Part shown: piece after piece, positions 31,844 to 42,866 of the stretch
Position numbering within the stretch: the first letter of the stretch is position 1
How the letters are laid out: every line of letters starts with the position of its first letter
NCBI GenBank assembly: GCA_004764695.1
Contig: SMSO01000037.1
Span: 790,247-854,246 of the forward strand
Direction: 5' to 3'
DNA: 64,000 bases
Source: Schizochytrium sp. TIO01
Lineage: Eukaryota; Sar; Bigyra; Thraustochytrida; Thraustochytriidae
Program-made: the position numbers and the translations under genes
Notes under the pieces: model-generated
Databases searched by the model: none
The model's input: the letters and a program-made list of their open reading frames with translations, nothing else
Told to the model about the DNA's origin: nothing

Positions 31844-33074
31844 GGTCCCAACGATGAGTTAACTTCCTATAAAATAACCTATCGATTAAATCAAACAGCC
31901 TTGCTATCAGATCAGCACAGCCACGCGAACGAAGTTTGCTCTGATGTCGAATGTGTTCAACCAAGGTAATAGTAAACCATAAAAGCAAAACCTCATCTTG
32001 ATTAACATAAAGTAAACTACTAGAACACAAAGCAGTGGCTGGTTCTACTAGTAAGGAGTAGATAACTGTACGAAGAATGCATACCAATGACACTATTGAG
32101 TACGCCTAATGCTTCCTAGCATTGGCAGCGTTACTGCTACTCGTGGCTATCAAAGAGTGAAAGAGCCCAAAAATGTGGACAAAGTGATTGACAGTGGAAT
32201 TTCAAGAAGCAAGAAATCTTGAAACTTTGGGTATAACAGAATGTGGAAGATGAAAACACAGCTTAGCAAAATGATTTCACAATTAGCTGCATTTGGGAAT
32301 GGGTTGTAAATACAATTCAAAGAAGTGCTTCGTCATCAAGTTGGCTAAAGCAACTTGCTCTTAGTGTGGTCATATTAGCTGCATTTTCATAGTGGCACAC
32401 TGGTATCCATGACCATGTAAATCGACCAATCAATCGAATATGCACATAGGCAGTATGGGCACCCTAAAACTAACTAGAAATCTTTACTAAATGCATCAAC
32501 ACTAACAAAAAAAGACGAAATCGAACTCTACAGCAATTAGAACTAGTAGAATGTTTTACAAATATATTACATTGCAGAACTACTTGCTCCTACTCGCAGA
32601 AAATTCCGGTAGAAATAATTGGCTACAAAGAGTTTATGTGCAATGCGCTCTAAAGCTCTTGACGTTTCTTTCGTACAACAACATCCAATTTTTGTGTTGG
32701 TACTCATAACGTAGAAGCATATTTTTGCTAGCGCGCCGCAAGTTTTGTATTGAGAAAGAGTAGCTTCCAGCATTCGAACAAATCTACCTGCACATTAATA
32801 ACCGGAGTTTATCATCGCAGTGGAATATTCCACAAAATTCTCTAATATCTCAATCGTATTCTTGTCCATTTCCGAGAAAGCATTCATATTATTCATCTCA
32901 CTCTCAAAAAAAAGCCTTGTTGTGACAAACTATCCTAATCGTCACAAGTAGAAAGCAAAACCATAAAAAGACAACAAATCAAACAAAATTCCAAACTGAC
33001 GCAAACCTCCGAAAAGTGCTTGGAGCCGTGCCTGCAAGCACAGCGAGGGACCCTCATTCAAATCTCTGATCACT
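31844..33074. other. Divergent spacer between ATP10 and SF3A3
   Basis: This is AT-rich spacer of 1.2 kb with promoters for two divergent genes. The short frames present are AT-rich and lack ATG starts or motifs. I see no gene. Confidence 0.55.
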
Positions 33075-34544
33075 ATGGAGCGCGCCCGCTCTGCTCTTGA
33101 GGAGCTGGAGGGCCTTGAGCGGTGCGTCTCGGATTCGCTAAGAGATCGGCAGGCCGCATCGGGCCGCCTCGCTCGCTCCCGGGAGGCCTTTCGCGCCGCT
33201 AGCCTGCTTGATGCGTGCTCATCGCTTGCATCTGACGCATCGTTCTGGACAGACCGTGGCGCTGAAGCGCAGGCTGAAGCAGCTAGGATTACCTCTGGCG
33301 GCGTTCAGGCCTTCTTCGCAGAGAAACGTGCTCTTCAAGACTTCTATGTGCGGCATCCAAATGCGGCTGGCCAAGGCTCTGTCCTAGAGGCATGCCGGGC
33401 CAAGGCTGAAGATGGTCCTCAGTGGAGTGGTGAGGAGCGTCATGGCAAGTACTTAGATCTCCATGAGCACTTTCATACCTTTGTGAACCTAAAGAGCAAT
33501 TCGGAAAGCCAACGCTCCAAGTCGTATTCAGATTATCTCGATGGTCTCGCGGATTTTGATGACCTGGACCTTCTGCGTGTAAAGACTAACAAAATGTATG
33601 TGGAATATCTTCGAAGTTTGAGAAAGTATCTCGAAGGATTTCACAAAAGAGCACAAGCCTTGGTTCTTTTGGATTTACAAGTGGTCAAGAATGAATTTGA
33701 AGAGGCGTGGGAAAAGGGCGTGGTCCACGGCTGGGAACGAAAGAGAATTGACACAGAGCAGGCAAGGGTGCGATTGGATCCTAAGGAAGTTGTGCAGGAG
33801 CTTCTTGTAAGAGGTGCCAAGTCAGGAGGAAGTCCAGGGCAGAGGGTTGAGAGGTTGAGCCTAATTGCGGATTGCCCCATGCACCGACAGGATTCACAGC
33901 CTCCGGAGGATGATCCAGCGAAGGCCAAAGCGTGGAAAAAGGCCAAACTATTTGATGCACATGAAGTGGCCTACGAGGAGACATTAGTGAAATTCTTTGT
34001 AGACAATCTTGCGGAATATGTGGATGCAACAAAATCTTTCATCACGCGCAAACAGACGCAGACGTACGAGGAACTTCGACAGGAGGAAGAGGCAGAGGCC
34101 CTCAGAGATGCTGGCTTTGACGATGACGACGATGAGCTTTATGAGGACTCAAAGGAAGACGAAGATGCTCACGATAACCCTAAAAACCTACCTCTTGATT
34201 GGGATGGTAAACCTATCCCGCTGTGGCTATACAAGCTTCACGGGCTCAATATGGAGTTTACATGTGAGATTTGTGGAAACTACACCTATCGTGGTCGCCA
34301 TGCATATGATCGACACTTCAAGGACTGGCGCCATGCCCATGGTATGAGCGTTCTTGGAATTCCAAACACAGCGCATTTTCACGACATTACGAAGATTGAT
34401 GAGGCTCGCGCACTTTATGCCAAGTTGCGCGACTCTATTAAACAAGATACATTCTCTCGTGACGAGGAGCAGCTCGAAGATTCCCAAGGTAATGTTCTTG
34501 ACCGCAAAACTTACCTCGATCTCAAACGCCAAGGGCTGCTTTGA
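33075..34544 (+). CDS. SF3A3: Splicing factor 3A subunit 3 (SF3a60/Prp9)
   Basis: SF3a60 is part of the SF3a trimer that converts 12S to 17S U2 snRNP and helps bind the branch-site region. The 489-residue product from the ATG at 33075 is almost the length of the human protein (501). The helical N-terminal half includes the family block FYVRHPNA and, near 120-170, YLDLHEHFHTFVNLK and YLDGLADFDDLD. LPLDWDGKPIPLWLYKLHGL precedes a U1-like zinc finger at about 395-425 (C397, C400, then paired His in HFKDWRHAHGM). The conserved GIPNTAHFHDITKI follows. An acidic insert lies near 345-370. Every hallmark is present and the frame is intact. Confidence 0.98.
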   Translation: MERARSALEELEGLERCVSDSLRDRQAASGRLARSREAFRAASLLDACSSLASDASFWTDRGAEAQAEAARITSGGVQAFFAEKRALQDFYVRHPNAAGQGSVLEACRAKAEDGPQWSGEERHGKYLDLHEHFHTFVNLKSNSESQRSKSYSDYLDGLADFDDLDLLRVKTNKMYVEYLRSLRKYLEGFHKRAQALVLLDLQVVKNEFEEAWEKGVVHGWERKRIDTEQARVRLDPKEVVQELLVRGAKSGGSPGQRVERLSLIADCPMHRQDSQPPEDDPAKAKAWKKAKLFDAHEVAYEETLVKFFVDNLAEYVDATKSFITRKQTQTYEELRQEEEAEALRDAGFDDDDDELYEDSKEDEDAHDNPKNLPLDWDGKPIPLWLYKLHGLNMEFTCEICGNYTYRGRHAYDRHFKDWRHAHGMSVLGIPNTAHFHDITKIDEARALYAKLRDSIKQDTFSRDEEQLEDSQGNVLDRKTYLDLKRQGLL

Positions 34545-36695
34545 TACAAATATTCCTGCATACAACTTGTCTCAGAATGATGTCACTGAAATATAGTCCT
34601 CTGCCCTTAAAGTATGGCTAAAGGGCGTCTTGGTAGAGTCTTAGCTTTAATAAAAACAGAGAGTGATGATGCGTCCTCATTTTAATTCCACATGAAGTTA
34701 ATCGAAGCCACCCTCAAAAATCATTTCAAGCATTCAATACGAAGACGTGCATACAAAGACATGAGCGTTCATATACGCTGGCCCACTTTTATTATTATCG
34801 AAGCCTGAAGCTAGTGAAAATTGATTTCACAAACCTTCTTTAGTAGTTCCCCCAACCATTGCAATTTTCATATTCTTTCGTATCTACCATGTGAAGGTTG
34901 CCTTCCTGTGGTGCTGTTCTTTTCATACTCCGTACTTTCTAGGCCATTCTTTGGGATTCCACAGACAAAACTGTATATGAATCCGTTTATCTTTTTGATC
35001 TTGTACCTTTAAAACTCTATAACCCCCTCCCCCCCCCCCTTTAAAGCAGAGCACGTAACATGATGACAAATGACAAAATGAAGTACTATACATATGGGAG
35101 AGTTGAAATCCCTACACAAAACTTCAACAAATACATCTATCTTTTTCAACAAATGAGAGTAATAGACAGCGAGCTTGCCTCCTCATCGTTGAAAGCTCAA
35201 TAAGGATTATTCTTCCTTTTCTCATGTCGATTCTTATATAGTACGAAACTCCAAAAGCTAAAAATAGACTATTACTCTAAAGTTTATATTTAATGTTAAT
35301 CAACACATTCTATTCTCTATTTTTAATTTTTTACTCGTCGATGGTCAATATTACTACCGTGCCATTTTAGAGTGGATCAACAGATTAGCAATGAAAAGCA
35401 AACGCCGCGTGAAAATGTTGGGTTGAAACTAAAGCATTGCTTCTTATTTTACTGTATCCAGACTGTTCAAATAAACTCAGGATTCAACAAATTTAAGACA
35501 GTCTATATATTTTCCCAATAACGCCAATATCTGCTGCTTTGACCACGAGAAGATAATTGTTGTTACTGAAACAATATACAACTGAGCAACCACTTTACTT
35601 CTCCTGGAATCATATCACACCAACGAATTCAGTAGAAATCTTTCGAATTCAAAGTATGAAATCAACTTCAGCTATAGATGTTCAGTAGTGTGGGACTTTT
35701 ATTGTGGCTCGGAAGTATATAGAGGGTCTCGGTTCTTCCTTCTTCTTTCTTCTTTTTAGGGTCAGAGAGGAACAAATAATATACGGCGTTCAACTTTTTT
35801 GTTTCTAGCCTATACAAGCCATGCTAAATCTTTCATGGCCCTAAGGTCTTTCTATTGCATAATAAATAGACCACCAGGAACAACCCAATGCTTCGGTTAA
35901 AGAAGGCTCTCAGTTCTATCGAAGGGGGGGAGAAAGCATCGAGGAACATATTTTGGTCAAAAGATCTAATGGCGCGGAAAGTTGCCCTTACAGCAGACTT
36001 GTACATGGCCACGCATTTCAAGAACTAGAGCTAACCAAAGACCTCATACTCGAACAGGTAGTATAAGTATTTAGTAATTGCTTCAGCTTGAGTTTTTAGC
36101 CAAGTCAAGTCATTTCAACTGATTACCTCTCATTAAAAACAAATACTTTACGAACCTAAGTGCTCTCTAGTGAGTACCATAGCTGTTGTTCTAGCTACTT
36201 CATATGCGTGTAAATCTGGCCAACTTTGAAAGAAGCAAATGGCAACCATTGCTGCTAAAAGCCCCCACCATGATTTCAAATGCATATAATTAACATTAAC
36301 CCAATACAGTCGTAGTTAGTGCTGCCTAATGAGAATCCTATGGGACAGTAGAATGGTGTCCTATTTATTGTGGGTCTCACGAGACCATTGTCCGCCTTGG
36401 GCCTCGCAAACCTAATAGGATAAGGTCGAGGTCAGAAACCCGACTCCTGCGCTGTCCACCTTTAGCAATGGGGTCGCTGGGGCGCCAGCCTGGTGGCGTG
36501 CGAGCACTAGTGTGACCGACTTTTGGTAGCTGCCTCCTTCTGCTACGACAGGTCTTGCCCAGCTCTGCGGCTGCTTTGGCGATCTGCATACTTGACAAAC
36601 TTGCCTTCGTCTATCACTTGACCATCAAGCTGCATCGCCGGCTTCATTGAACTCTTGGGTGCCAGCAAAGCCCTGGATAGTATAAGTAAAAAGCG
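34545..36695. other. Intergenic region upstream of NCKAP1
   Basis: This is 2.1 kb, mostly AT-rich, with a homopolymeric C-run near 35029-35039. The last 330 bases are GC-richer and include a GGTCTC-AC-GAGACC inverted repeat near 36373-36386. These GC-rich bases could be 5' leader. A 73-codon minus-strand frame in them starts at 36598 but has no recognisable domain. Confidence 0.5.
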
Positions 36696-39600
36696 ATGGC
36701 CCACTACAACTCCTCGGACGGCGGCTCGAGGCACGCGGAGGCCTCGAGACGCAGCAGCTGCGCAATCACAGAGAATGTCGGGCGTGATGGAGATGCAAGC
36801 CTTGCAGCTCGCCTAGTGTCGCTGCAGGATGTCGGTGAGGGCTTGCAAGCACGTCTACATCACCTTCAGCGGGTCCTGGCATCGCCCGCAGTACGGCCAG
36901 ACGCACTCAAGAACCCGGCATTTGAGAAGTTTCGACAGGTTCTTGAACGCAAATATCCACAAGGTAAAATCGGACACAATAAGCGAGCTTTGAAGTTTGT
37001 TCAAGCATCAGAAGACATTCGCTCGGAACTTAAAGATCCTTTCTTCACCATTCTCAATGCTTATCGCTTCAAACGAAACGTACTTGCACTTCTTAATCAC
37101 GCGTCAATGATATTTACGCACATTCCTCAATATGCCAACATCTCTCAAGTGGCATGGCATATGCTTCGTCTTCTGACAAAGTATGTCCAGGTGCAAATTC
37201 AGCTTGCAAACATCAAAGATAGCAAGCTCATAACCGCAATGTATCGAAGCGCAACACATATTCATCTCAAGTCTTCAGATGCGAGTTCTCAAGAGGACGA
37301 GAGAGACCAGAACCAATTCGACAAACTTGCTAGTTACCTCGTGGCTCTAGGCACTGAGCCAACAAAGTTTGTCCAAGGCGAATTCTTGGAGATGCACGCA
37401 TTTTCAAACATTATCAAAAGTGCCCTTTTGGCCTTAGCACCTACCTATCTTGCTCTTTTCAAAACTGACGATCTTGTACGGCAAGCTATTCTTGAAATTG
37501 AGCCGTCAGATGCTCAGTTAGAACAACCTGCAGACCACCGTACCTTTCTCCCATGTTTGAGCAAAGATGAAGCTCATGCATGGATTTGTTACAGTCTTAG
37601 CAGCGTACCAATGATTCTCGCATCAAGTGAACTTTTGGAAAGTGGAACCTTGATGGATCTTCTTTGCATGGCGTGTACTCAGTCGTGTATGGTCCCGGTT
37701 TACCGTGACCAGGCTGTTCCAATCAGCAATCTTGTACAGCATCTTTTTAATAACTTTCCTTCTAAGGATATACGATTTGCAAACTTAGCAAAAGTTGAAA
37801 AGGCATTTCGCGAAGCTCACACGGGAGCAATTTCTACCTTTGCAGCTCATCATGAGCATCTCCGGAGCTATTTAATCATAACACTAGAGCGAATGATTGC
37901 TATTCTCCGCGATAATTGTGGCGTTCTTGGACCTCGAGGGCCTACTGTGTTAGCTGCTCTGACATTCTCTCGTGCTGAAATTCTGACTTACTTGCGTCAT
38001 GGAAACGATCTCAAGACTACATCAACTTTGGATCATGGCGACCTTTCTTTTGCAAGATTGCTTTCGCTGCATCTTGAGCTTGCGACACTTGTTAATGAAA
38101 ATGGTGCAATTTACTCTGAATACAATAAGGAATGTTTGGCGACGTTGGACGTGGCCAACCTTGATGCGCTTTTAGCTGCAGCGCCTTCAGACGTCGAGCA
38201 CCTCCTTGATGACTTGCACTCACTCCGTGCCAATCTAGCCTCGCAAAACTTGGACGAAACTAAGACTGCCATTCTATTGTGCACCCAAGTCGAAATTACT
38301 TTATTGAAAATTCAAACTGCATACCGTGGTTTACCGCGAAAGGGCACCTGGGACAGTGCTGCATTAGACTGTGTAGTCTCGATTTCGCAACGTCTAGAGG
38401 TCGTTTCTGACAGGCATGCCGTGTTCTGCAACTACACATCACTTCGAGATCTTCTTTTCTTCCGTGTTCCCATGGATCATGCTTTGGAAACCGTACTCAA
38501 TGCAACCTTTGGCAGGGCGCAAGATGCAATCGCTCTTGTACAAGTTTTACAAGATTCTATACAAATTCTCCATCGACTCAACCAAGATGATGCAGTCCAT
38601 GCTAGTCACAATGCTATCCACAGCGCCAATGAGCGATTAAGATTGATCATACGAAAGCTGGATAACTGGACGTCGGTACTCTACGAGCAACGTTTAAAGA
38701 CCCTACATGATACATCAACCGCGATAGCAGCTCTTAAAGAATTTCGAGCATTTAGTTCCCCGCGTCATTCAACAACGTCTTCAAAGTCGGCACGTAAGGG
38801 GAACCAGTCTGAATCAGACACCAATACATCGCAGATTCCAGGAAGCGAAAGCAGAGCACAAAATTCTCTCACGATACAAGATCTCAAACATACGAAGAGC
38901 AGCGTGCTGAAGCTTGCACAGTCACTCTCGCATGAACATCTGCAGACAATTGTTATTTGGAACCGAGAGTTCTCTCCACGCGAATTACTACGTTCAGCAC
39001 TCACCACCTGGTTTTCGAAACGAATTGAAGATAGCATCACGTTTGCAACCCAAGTAGATATGATTCAACGCCCTTCAGAGTGCCTACGGCGTATTGCAGC
39101 GGCAATTGAAGTACTTGTTATGATTGGCGAAAATTCAGGTCTTGACCATACTCTTGTAATTCGCAAAGTCCTATATGACCACCAGGGTGGATCCCAGGAA
39201 TCATGGCTAGGAGACATGACTAAAGTACCACACCAAGCTCTCGAGAAAGCTTCTGCTGCCCATCGTCGGATTTATGTAGACAATCCCCTTTCTGAGCAAA
39301 GTGCTAGCCGCAATGATGTCGCATCTAAACCATCTGAGACACGAAAACGAGAGCAGACCTTGAGTGAGACTTTGGCTGCGTGGCTTGCATACTTTGTAGA
39401 AGACAGATTAGCAACAGGCACTGATGGTTCGGCATTTGTTGATTGTTCTCTTTCCCCTGAGATGATTTCTTTTGTTGTTCGTCCACCTGACGAGCAAGGT
39501 GGCTCAAGTGATAGCAAAAGAAAAGGCGAAGCAAAGCTACGTAACCGTTCTCCCGACACAAGTGGCTCAGTCGCATCATTCGCTACAAGCGCAGCAGAAG

Positions 39601-40709
39601 ACGGTGTATCCTTTAAAGTTGCTTCTGGGCAGTGCACAAGTTCTCCGATCTGGCAGATGCCACTTTCTGGACTTGCAATTCCTGGACTTGTTTTTGCTCC
39701 TCATCGTCGCAGCTTCGTTGTTGTACCCGACCTACTTCTTCGTCTTCGACAGTCAAAGCGACTAGCGTCTTTACCAAGTGCGGATGCGCTGGATGCAGAG
39801 CAGTGGCTGAGTCAGAATGAGATCGAGGCAATGGTAACATTACTTGGGGCTCGTGGAACCCGAGTTGTTGAGCGTCATTTGCTCGCCATTGTAACAACTC
39901 AAGTAGGATGCATTTTCCAGGCTCTCTATACAGCCCACGAGGGCTTGGCAGAGGTTCGCGCATCTATCATTCAAGAAGACCCCCGAACTGTTGTGGAGCT
40001 CTGCACTCGTGTTGCAAATCAACACTTGAAAAAACTGACTGCTGGCCTTGCAGCACTCGTCACGGCCGGTCATGCGTTAGAAATCCTTGAGCTTTTGCTT
40101 GCCGCGCAGCAAAGGCATCTTACCAAACGCAATGTCCGAAGCCTTGAGGGAGTCAATCTAAACACATTGCTCACTGCTGCTCTTGCTGATGTGCCGACTA
40201 AAGACTTCAGTTTGTGGCTTCACGTGCCATTTTTAGTTGCGACTAGCTTGTGTACAGGAGCCTGGAAAACAGCGGAGCCGTTGCGACAGCTTGGCGCGCT
40301 TGCCAATAATTTGCATGTTGTTCCAAAGACAATGCGTCAAATTCTGCAAGCCCTTTTGACAAAAGCGTCGACAAGGTTTCCTGGCTCTGAAGGAGATGCT
40401 GTTTTACGACAAGCACTAGAACATCATATTTTTGCCGTTGTTCGTGTTGTAAAGAGCTTTGAGGTCTTACGTTTGACTCCACTCTGGCCAAGCGATGCTA
40501 TGCAAGTGTATTTTGATTTCATTGTGAGCGACGCAAGCAGATTAGTGTCTTCCAAGACACTGCCATTTGCTTTGGAGAACTTCGTGTCAAAGTCTATGGG
40601 CAGCTCAAACGAATTAACTCGCTATCTTACATCAGCATCTGCTTCATGGCAAAACGCTTGGTCTGGAGCAATAGAGAAACAAATTAACAGAGCCGCCGAA
40701 GCAGGTTAA
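36696..40709 (+). CDS. NCKAP1: Nck-associated protein 1 / Hem homolog (WAVE regulatory complex)
   Basis: NCKAP1/Hem pairs with CYFIP/Sra1 to form the platform of the WAVE complex that links Rac to Arp2/3-driven actin assembly. The uninterrupted 1337-codon frame starts at the ATG at 36696 and is somewhat longer than animal Hem proteins (about 1130). The N-terminal third follows the family pattern: SLQDVGEGLQARLHHLQRV, then KFRQVLERKYPQGK, FFTILNAYRFKRNVLALLNH, and YVQVQIQLANIKDSKLITAMYRSAT. Helical sequence continues throughout. A Ser-rich disordered insert near 690-725 and another near 930-980 account for the extra length. It is cytosolic or membrane-recruited. No other WAVE subunit lies in the window. 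The assignment rests on the N-terminal pattern and overall length; the C-terminal half is divergent. Confidence 0.88.
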   Translation: MAHYNSSDGGSRHAEASRRSSCAITENVGRDGDASLAARLVSLQDVGEGLQARLHHLQRVLASPAVRPDALKNPAFEKFRQVLERKYPQGKIGHNKRALKFVQASEDIRSELKDPFFTILNAYRFKRNVLALLNHASMIFTHIPQYANISQVAWHMLRLLTKYVQVQIQLANIKDSKLITAMYRSATHIHLKSSDASSQEDERDQNQFDKLASYLVALGTEPTKFVQGEFLEMHAFSNIIKSALLALAPTYLALFKTDDLVRQAILEIEPSDAQLEQPADHRTFLPCLSKDEAHAWICYSLSSVPMILASSELLESGTLMDLLCMACTQSCMVPVYRDQAVPISNLVQHLFNNFPSKDIRFANLAKVEKAFREAHTGAISTFAAHHEHLRSYLIITLERMIAILRDNCGVLGPRGPTVLAALTFSRAEILTYLRHGNDLKTTSTLDHGDLSFARLLSLHLELATLVNENGAIYSEYNKECLATLDVANLDALLAAAPSDVEHLLDDLHSLRANLASQNLDETKTAILLCTQVEITLLKIQTAYRGLPRKGTWDSAALDCVVSISQRLEVVSDRHAVFCNYTSLRDLLFFRVPMDHALETVLNATFGRAQDAIALVQVLQDSIQILHRLNQDDAVHASHNAIHSANERLRLIIRKLDNWTSVLYEQRLKTLHDTSTAIAALKEFRAFSSPRHSTTSSKSARKGNQSESDTNTSQIPGSESRAQNSLTIQDLKHTKSSVLKLAQSLSHEHLQTIVIWNREFSPRELLRSALTTWFSKRIEDSITFATQVDMIQRPSECLRRIAAAIEVLVMIGENSGLDHTLVIRKVLYDHQGGSQESWLGDMTKVPHQALEKASAAHRRIYVDNPLSEQSASRNDVASKPSETRKREQTLSETLAAWLAYFVEDRLATGTDGSAFVDCSLSPEMISFVVRPPDEQGGSSDSKRKGEAKLRNRSPDTSGSVASFATSAAEDGVSFKVASGQCTSSPIWQMPLSGLAIPGLVFAPHRRSFVVVPDLLLRLRQSKRLASLPSADALDAEQWLSQNEIEAMVTLLGARGTRVVERHLLAIVTTQVGCIFQALYTAHEGLAEVRASIIQEDPRTVVELCTRVANQHLKKLTAGLAALVTAGHALEILELLLAAQQRHLTKRNVRSLEGVNLNTLLTAALADVPTKDFSLWLHVPFLVATSLCTGAWKTAEPLRQLGALANNLHVVPKTMRQILQALLTKASTRFPGSEGDAVLRQALEHHIFAVVRVVKSFEVLRLTPLWPSDAMQVYFDFIVSDASRLVSSKTLPFALENFVSKSMGSSNELTRYLTSASASWQNAWSGAIEKQINRAAEAG

Positions 40710-41641
40710 AGGAAGCCTAAGATTATGAATAGTCTGTCTTTGAAATGTTGGTGTTGATCTAAATTAAGTACGACTATCTAAAGTTTTATATTCACTTCTG
40801 GAATTTCCAAGACTCGATAAAAAGTTTAAACACCATCGAAGATATAGTAAATTAAATCTCAAAAATGTCTAGTTGCTAGTTAGGGGCTATGATTAGGGTT
40901 GAAACCCCAAATCTAAACGAACATGTAGACAGGACTTCTTGACAAGCCAATGTAAATGCCCAAAGAGTTAGGACTTCCATAGGATTAGAACTAGGCAACT
41001 AAGATAGAATGTGTATGGTCAAATCTGAATTGATGACTGAGTTATTCTAATCTCTCCCTTCGACTATGTATTATACAAATATGAAAAAGTCTGTCTTGGA
41101 ATTGATATTTCAACGACAGCAAATCACCAACCCTGAAGCCAAGGCATAAAAAGTCTTCTTCGAGCCTTCCTCAAGCCTTCCTCAAGCCTCTTGCCTTCAT
41201 CTATCTTAACAATAAATCTCTACATGACCAAAGTTATTTTTCAGTAACTAGAGAATAAATTTCTGAAGAAAAAAAAGTGTTGAGATTTGAATTTCATAAA
41301 GATATGCTTTTGCTTTTTAATGTTTCATAAAGCCTTCTATTTACCAGACAGTTTTACCATTTAGTTAAAATTGAAAATCTGATTCATGTATTACATGCAA
41401 TGAAGACAAAAGAGAAGGTGCTAAGATAAACCTTTCGAATGGGGAAATTCGGGCAATGAAGTGATATTGGGATTCATTCCTAGCGAGGTTTGTGAAAATG
41501 GAGAAGAAAATCTTGAGACAAGCTGTTTGGCTTCATAGTTAACTCAAAAAAAAAAAAGAATGGCAGAATCCAGTTTTTTTTTTTTTTTGCCTAGATTGAC
41601 AAATAGTATCATCTGCATATACCACGAAAACTCAAGTAGAT
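40710..41641. other. Convergent spacer
   Basis: This is AT-rich spacer between convergent genes. It contains a short CTTCCTCAAGC direct repeat near 41165-41188 and an A12 tract followed by a T15 tract (41546-41588). No coding potential was seen. Confidence 0.6.
41546..41588. repeat. Facing poly-A and poly-T tracts
   Basis: Twelve A residues (41546-41557) and fifteen T residues (about 41574-41588) flank a 16-base core. They could pair as a hairpin or mark two opposed 3' ends between convergent genes. Confidence 0.8.
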
Positions 41642-42478
41642 TTAGTTAAACAGAAGAGCCGCGCCTTCGCGGTTACCAGTGCCAGCAAAATAATCGCGTG
41701 TCATGGTGTTTACACCTTCAAAGATAGAATTTCCAGGAGGGATGACAGCGATGGCAAAAATGAGGCTAGACGCAATGAAGCTGTTTGTTTCAAGTGGACA
41801 AACATAGTTACCCTTGTCGAGGTAATACATAGAGACATCACTACGGGTGTTCCAAACAATGAGATCGGCTTGATTGTCACGGGCCATTTTTACAAATTGA
41901 CTCCACCCCTGATAGTATCTTTTCATACCTTTGCCAGTTCCTCCTCGCAAGTTACGAATAAGCTCGCTCTTGCCTCCATTTTGTTTGTACTTGAACTTTG
42001 CAACTGGTTTGCCCGGTCTAAAGAATGCTACTGCTCCCTCGACATGAGTTTCGCTCCAATTTAAGAACAAAGTACCTTCACTGACAGTATCAAAGGTCAG
42101 GTAGCAGCCGGCTTCCGTTCCTTCCCCAGAGTCTATGCGTACGCTGGTTGTTCGAGGTTCATCCCTGCGGATGCTGAGTCTTGCAATGGAGGTCTGAGCA
42201 GGATTCGGAGAGACTGGCTCCTGACGGCTTGACAGAGGTCTTTCGGGAGACTCGGGGGAACTCCTAGTAGATTGAATAGATTTTCGATCCCCTGCTTGCT
42301 GTGAGGGTTGCTGTGCAGATTGCTGTGCAGATTGCGCCACATTAGTTGTCGAAGGAGCCTCATAGGTTGTTTCTAAAGCCATATCATGCTCTCGTAACAG
42401 ATTAATCGGCTGGATAGCTTCGATAGGTTGAAGAAATTCCATGGGTTGCAACAACGATTCGGACGTCTCCTCCATCAT
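41642..42478 (-). CDS. Hypothetical protein with a conserved-looking globular C-terminal half
   Basis: From the first ATG (42478) the product is 278 residues. The same frame is open upstream to a TAG at 42641-42643, with protein-like Ser/Arg-rich residues and no ATG, so about 55 more codons may be supplied by a spliced first exon. The N-terminal half is Gln/Ser/Pro-rich with near-repeats of AQQSAQQPSQQ and LQPMEFLQPIEAIQP. The last 160 residues look like a compact beta-rich domain (AGCYLTFDTVSEGTLFLNW, then ADLIVWNTRSDVSMYYLDKG, NYVCPLETNSF). I do not recognise the fold. There is no membrane segment or signal peptide. The gene is convergent with NCKAP1. Confidence 0.7.
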   Translation of the reverse strand: MMEETSESLLQPMEFLQPIEAIQPINLLREHDMALETTYEAPSTTNVAQSAQQSAQQPSQQAGDRKSIQSTRSSPESPERPLSSRQEPVSPNPAQTSIARLSIRRDEPRTTSVRIDSGEGTEAGCYLTFDTVSEGTLFLNWSETHVEGAVAFFRPGKPVAKFKYKQNGGKSELIRNLRGGTGKGMKRYYQGWSQFVKMARDNQADLIVWNTRSDVSMYYLDKGNYVCPLETNSFIASSLIFAIAVIPPGNSIFEGVNTMTRDYFAGTGNREGAALLFN

Positions 42479-42659
42479 CTTTGATGTATAGCTGGGAAAT
42501 GAAGTGCCCTCAAATGAATTTGATTTGCTAAACCTCCTCTGCTTGGTTTCACTTGCTCTCGCTATTTTATCAGAAACTCGTACTGACGTGAATGGAGAAT
42601 TGGGAGGAGCAATGCGGTTCAAACAATAATTATTAGCCCACTATTCTGCTCTGCTCAAT

Positions 42660-42866
42660 ATGCCTTCAGAGGCAGCGCAAGCTGTTGAAGACCCAGCTCC
42701 TAATAGCAACCTTCTCCAACCTTTGTCAATGCTCTACGGATACGGGACTCCGCAGCCGTGTTCGATGTTTGTCTTATGCAGACTATGCCTTCTCTTCTTA
42801 TTGAACTATAAGCAATCAAGTGCCCCAATATTACAGAGATGGCTTGTCCTAGTTGAACTGAGCTAG
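42660..42866 (+). CDS. Possible short protein or first exon, 68 codons
   Basis: The frame opens with an ATG and about 33 residues of plausible soluble sequence, then turns Cys/Leu-rich. The change suggests that only the first part is coding, for example a first exon. A ccgcag string near 42757 marks the transition. There is no homology I can name. Confidence 0.2.
   Translation: MPSEAAQAVEDPAPNSNLLQPLSMLYGYGTPQPCSMFVLCRLCLLFLLNYKQSSAPILQRWLVLVELS

Noticed and set aside
36405-36460. The GC-rich stretch aggtcagaaacccgactcc upstream of NCKAP1 as a possible tRNA or small RNA.
   Set aside because: I could not build a cloverleaf or match any small RNA; it is probably leader sequence.
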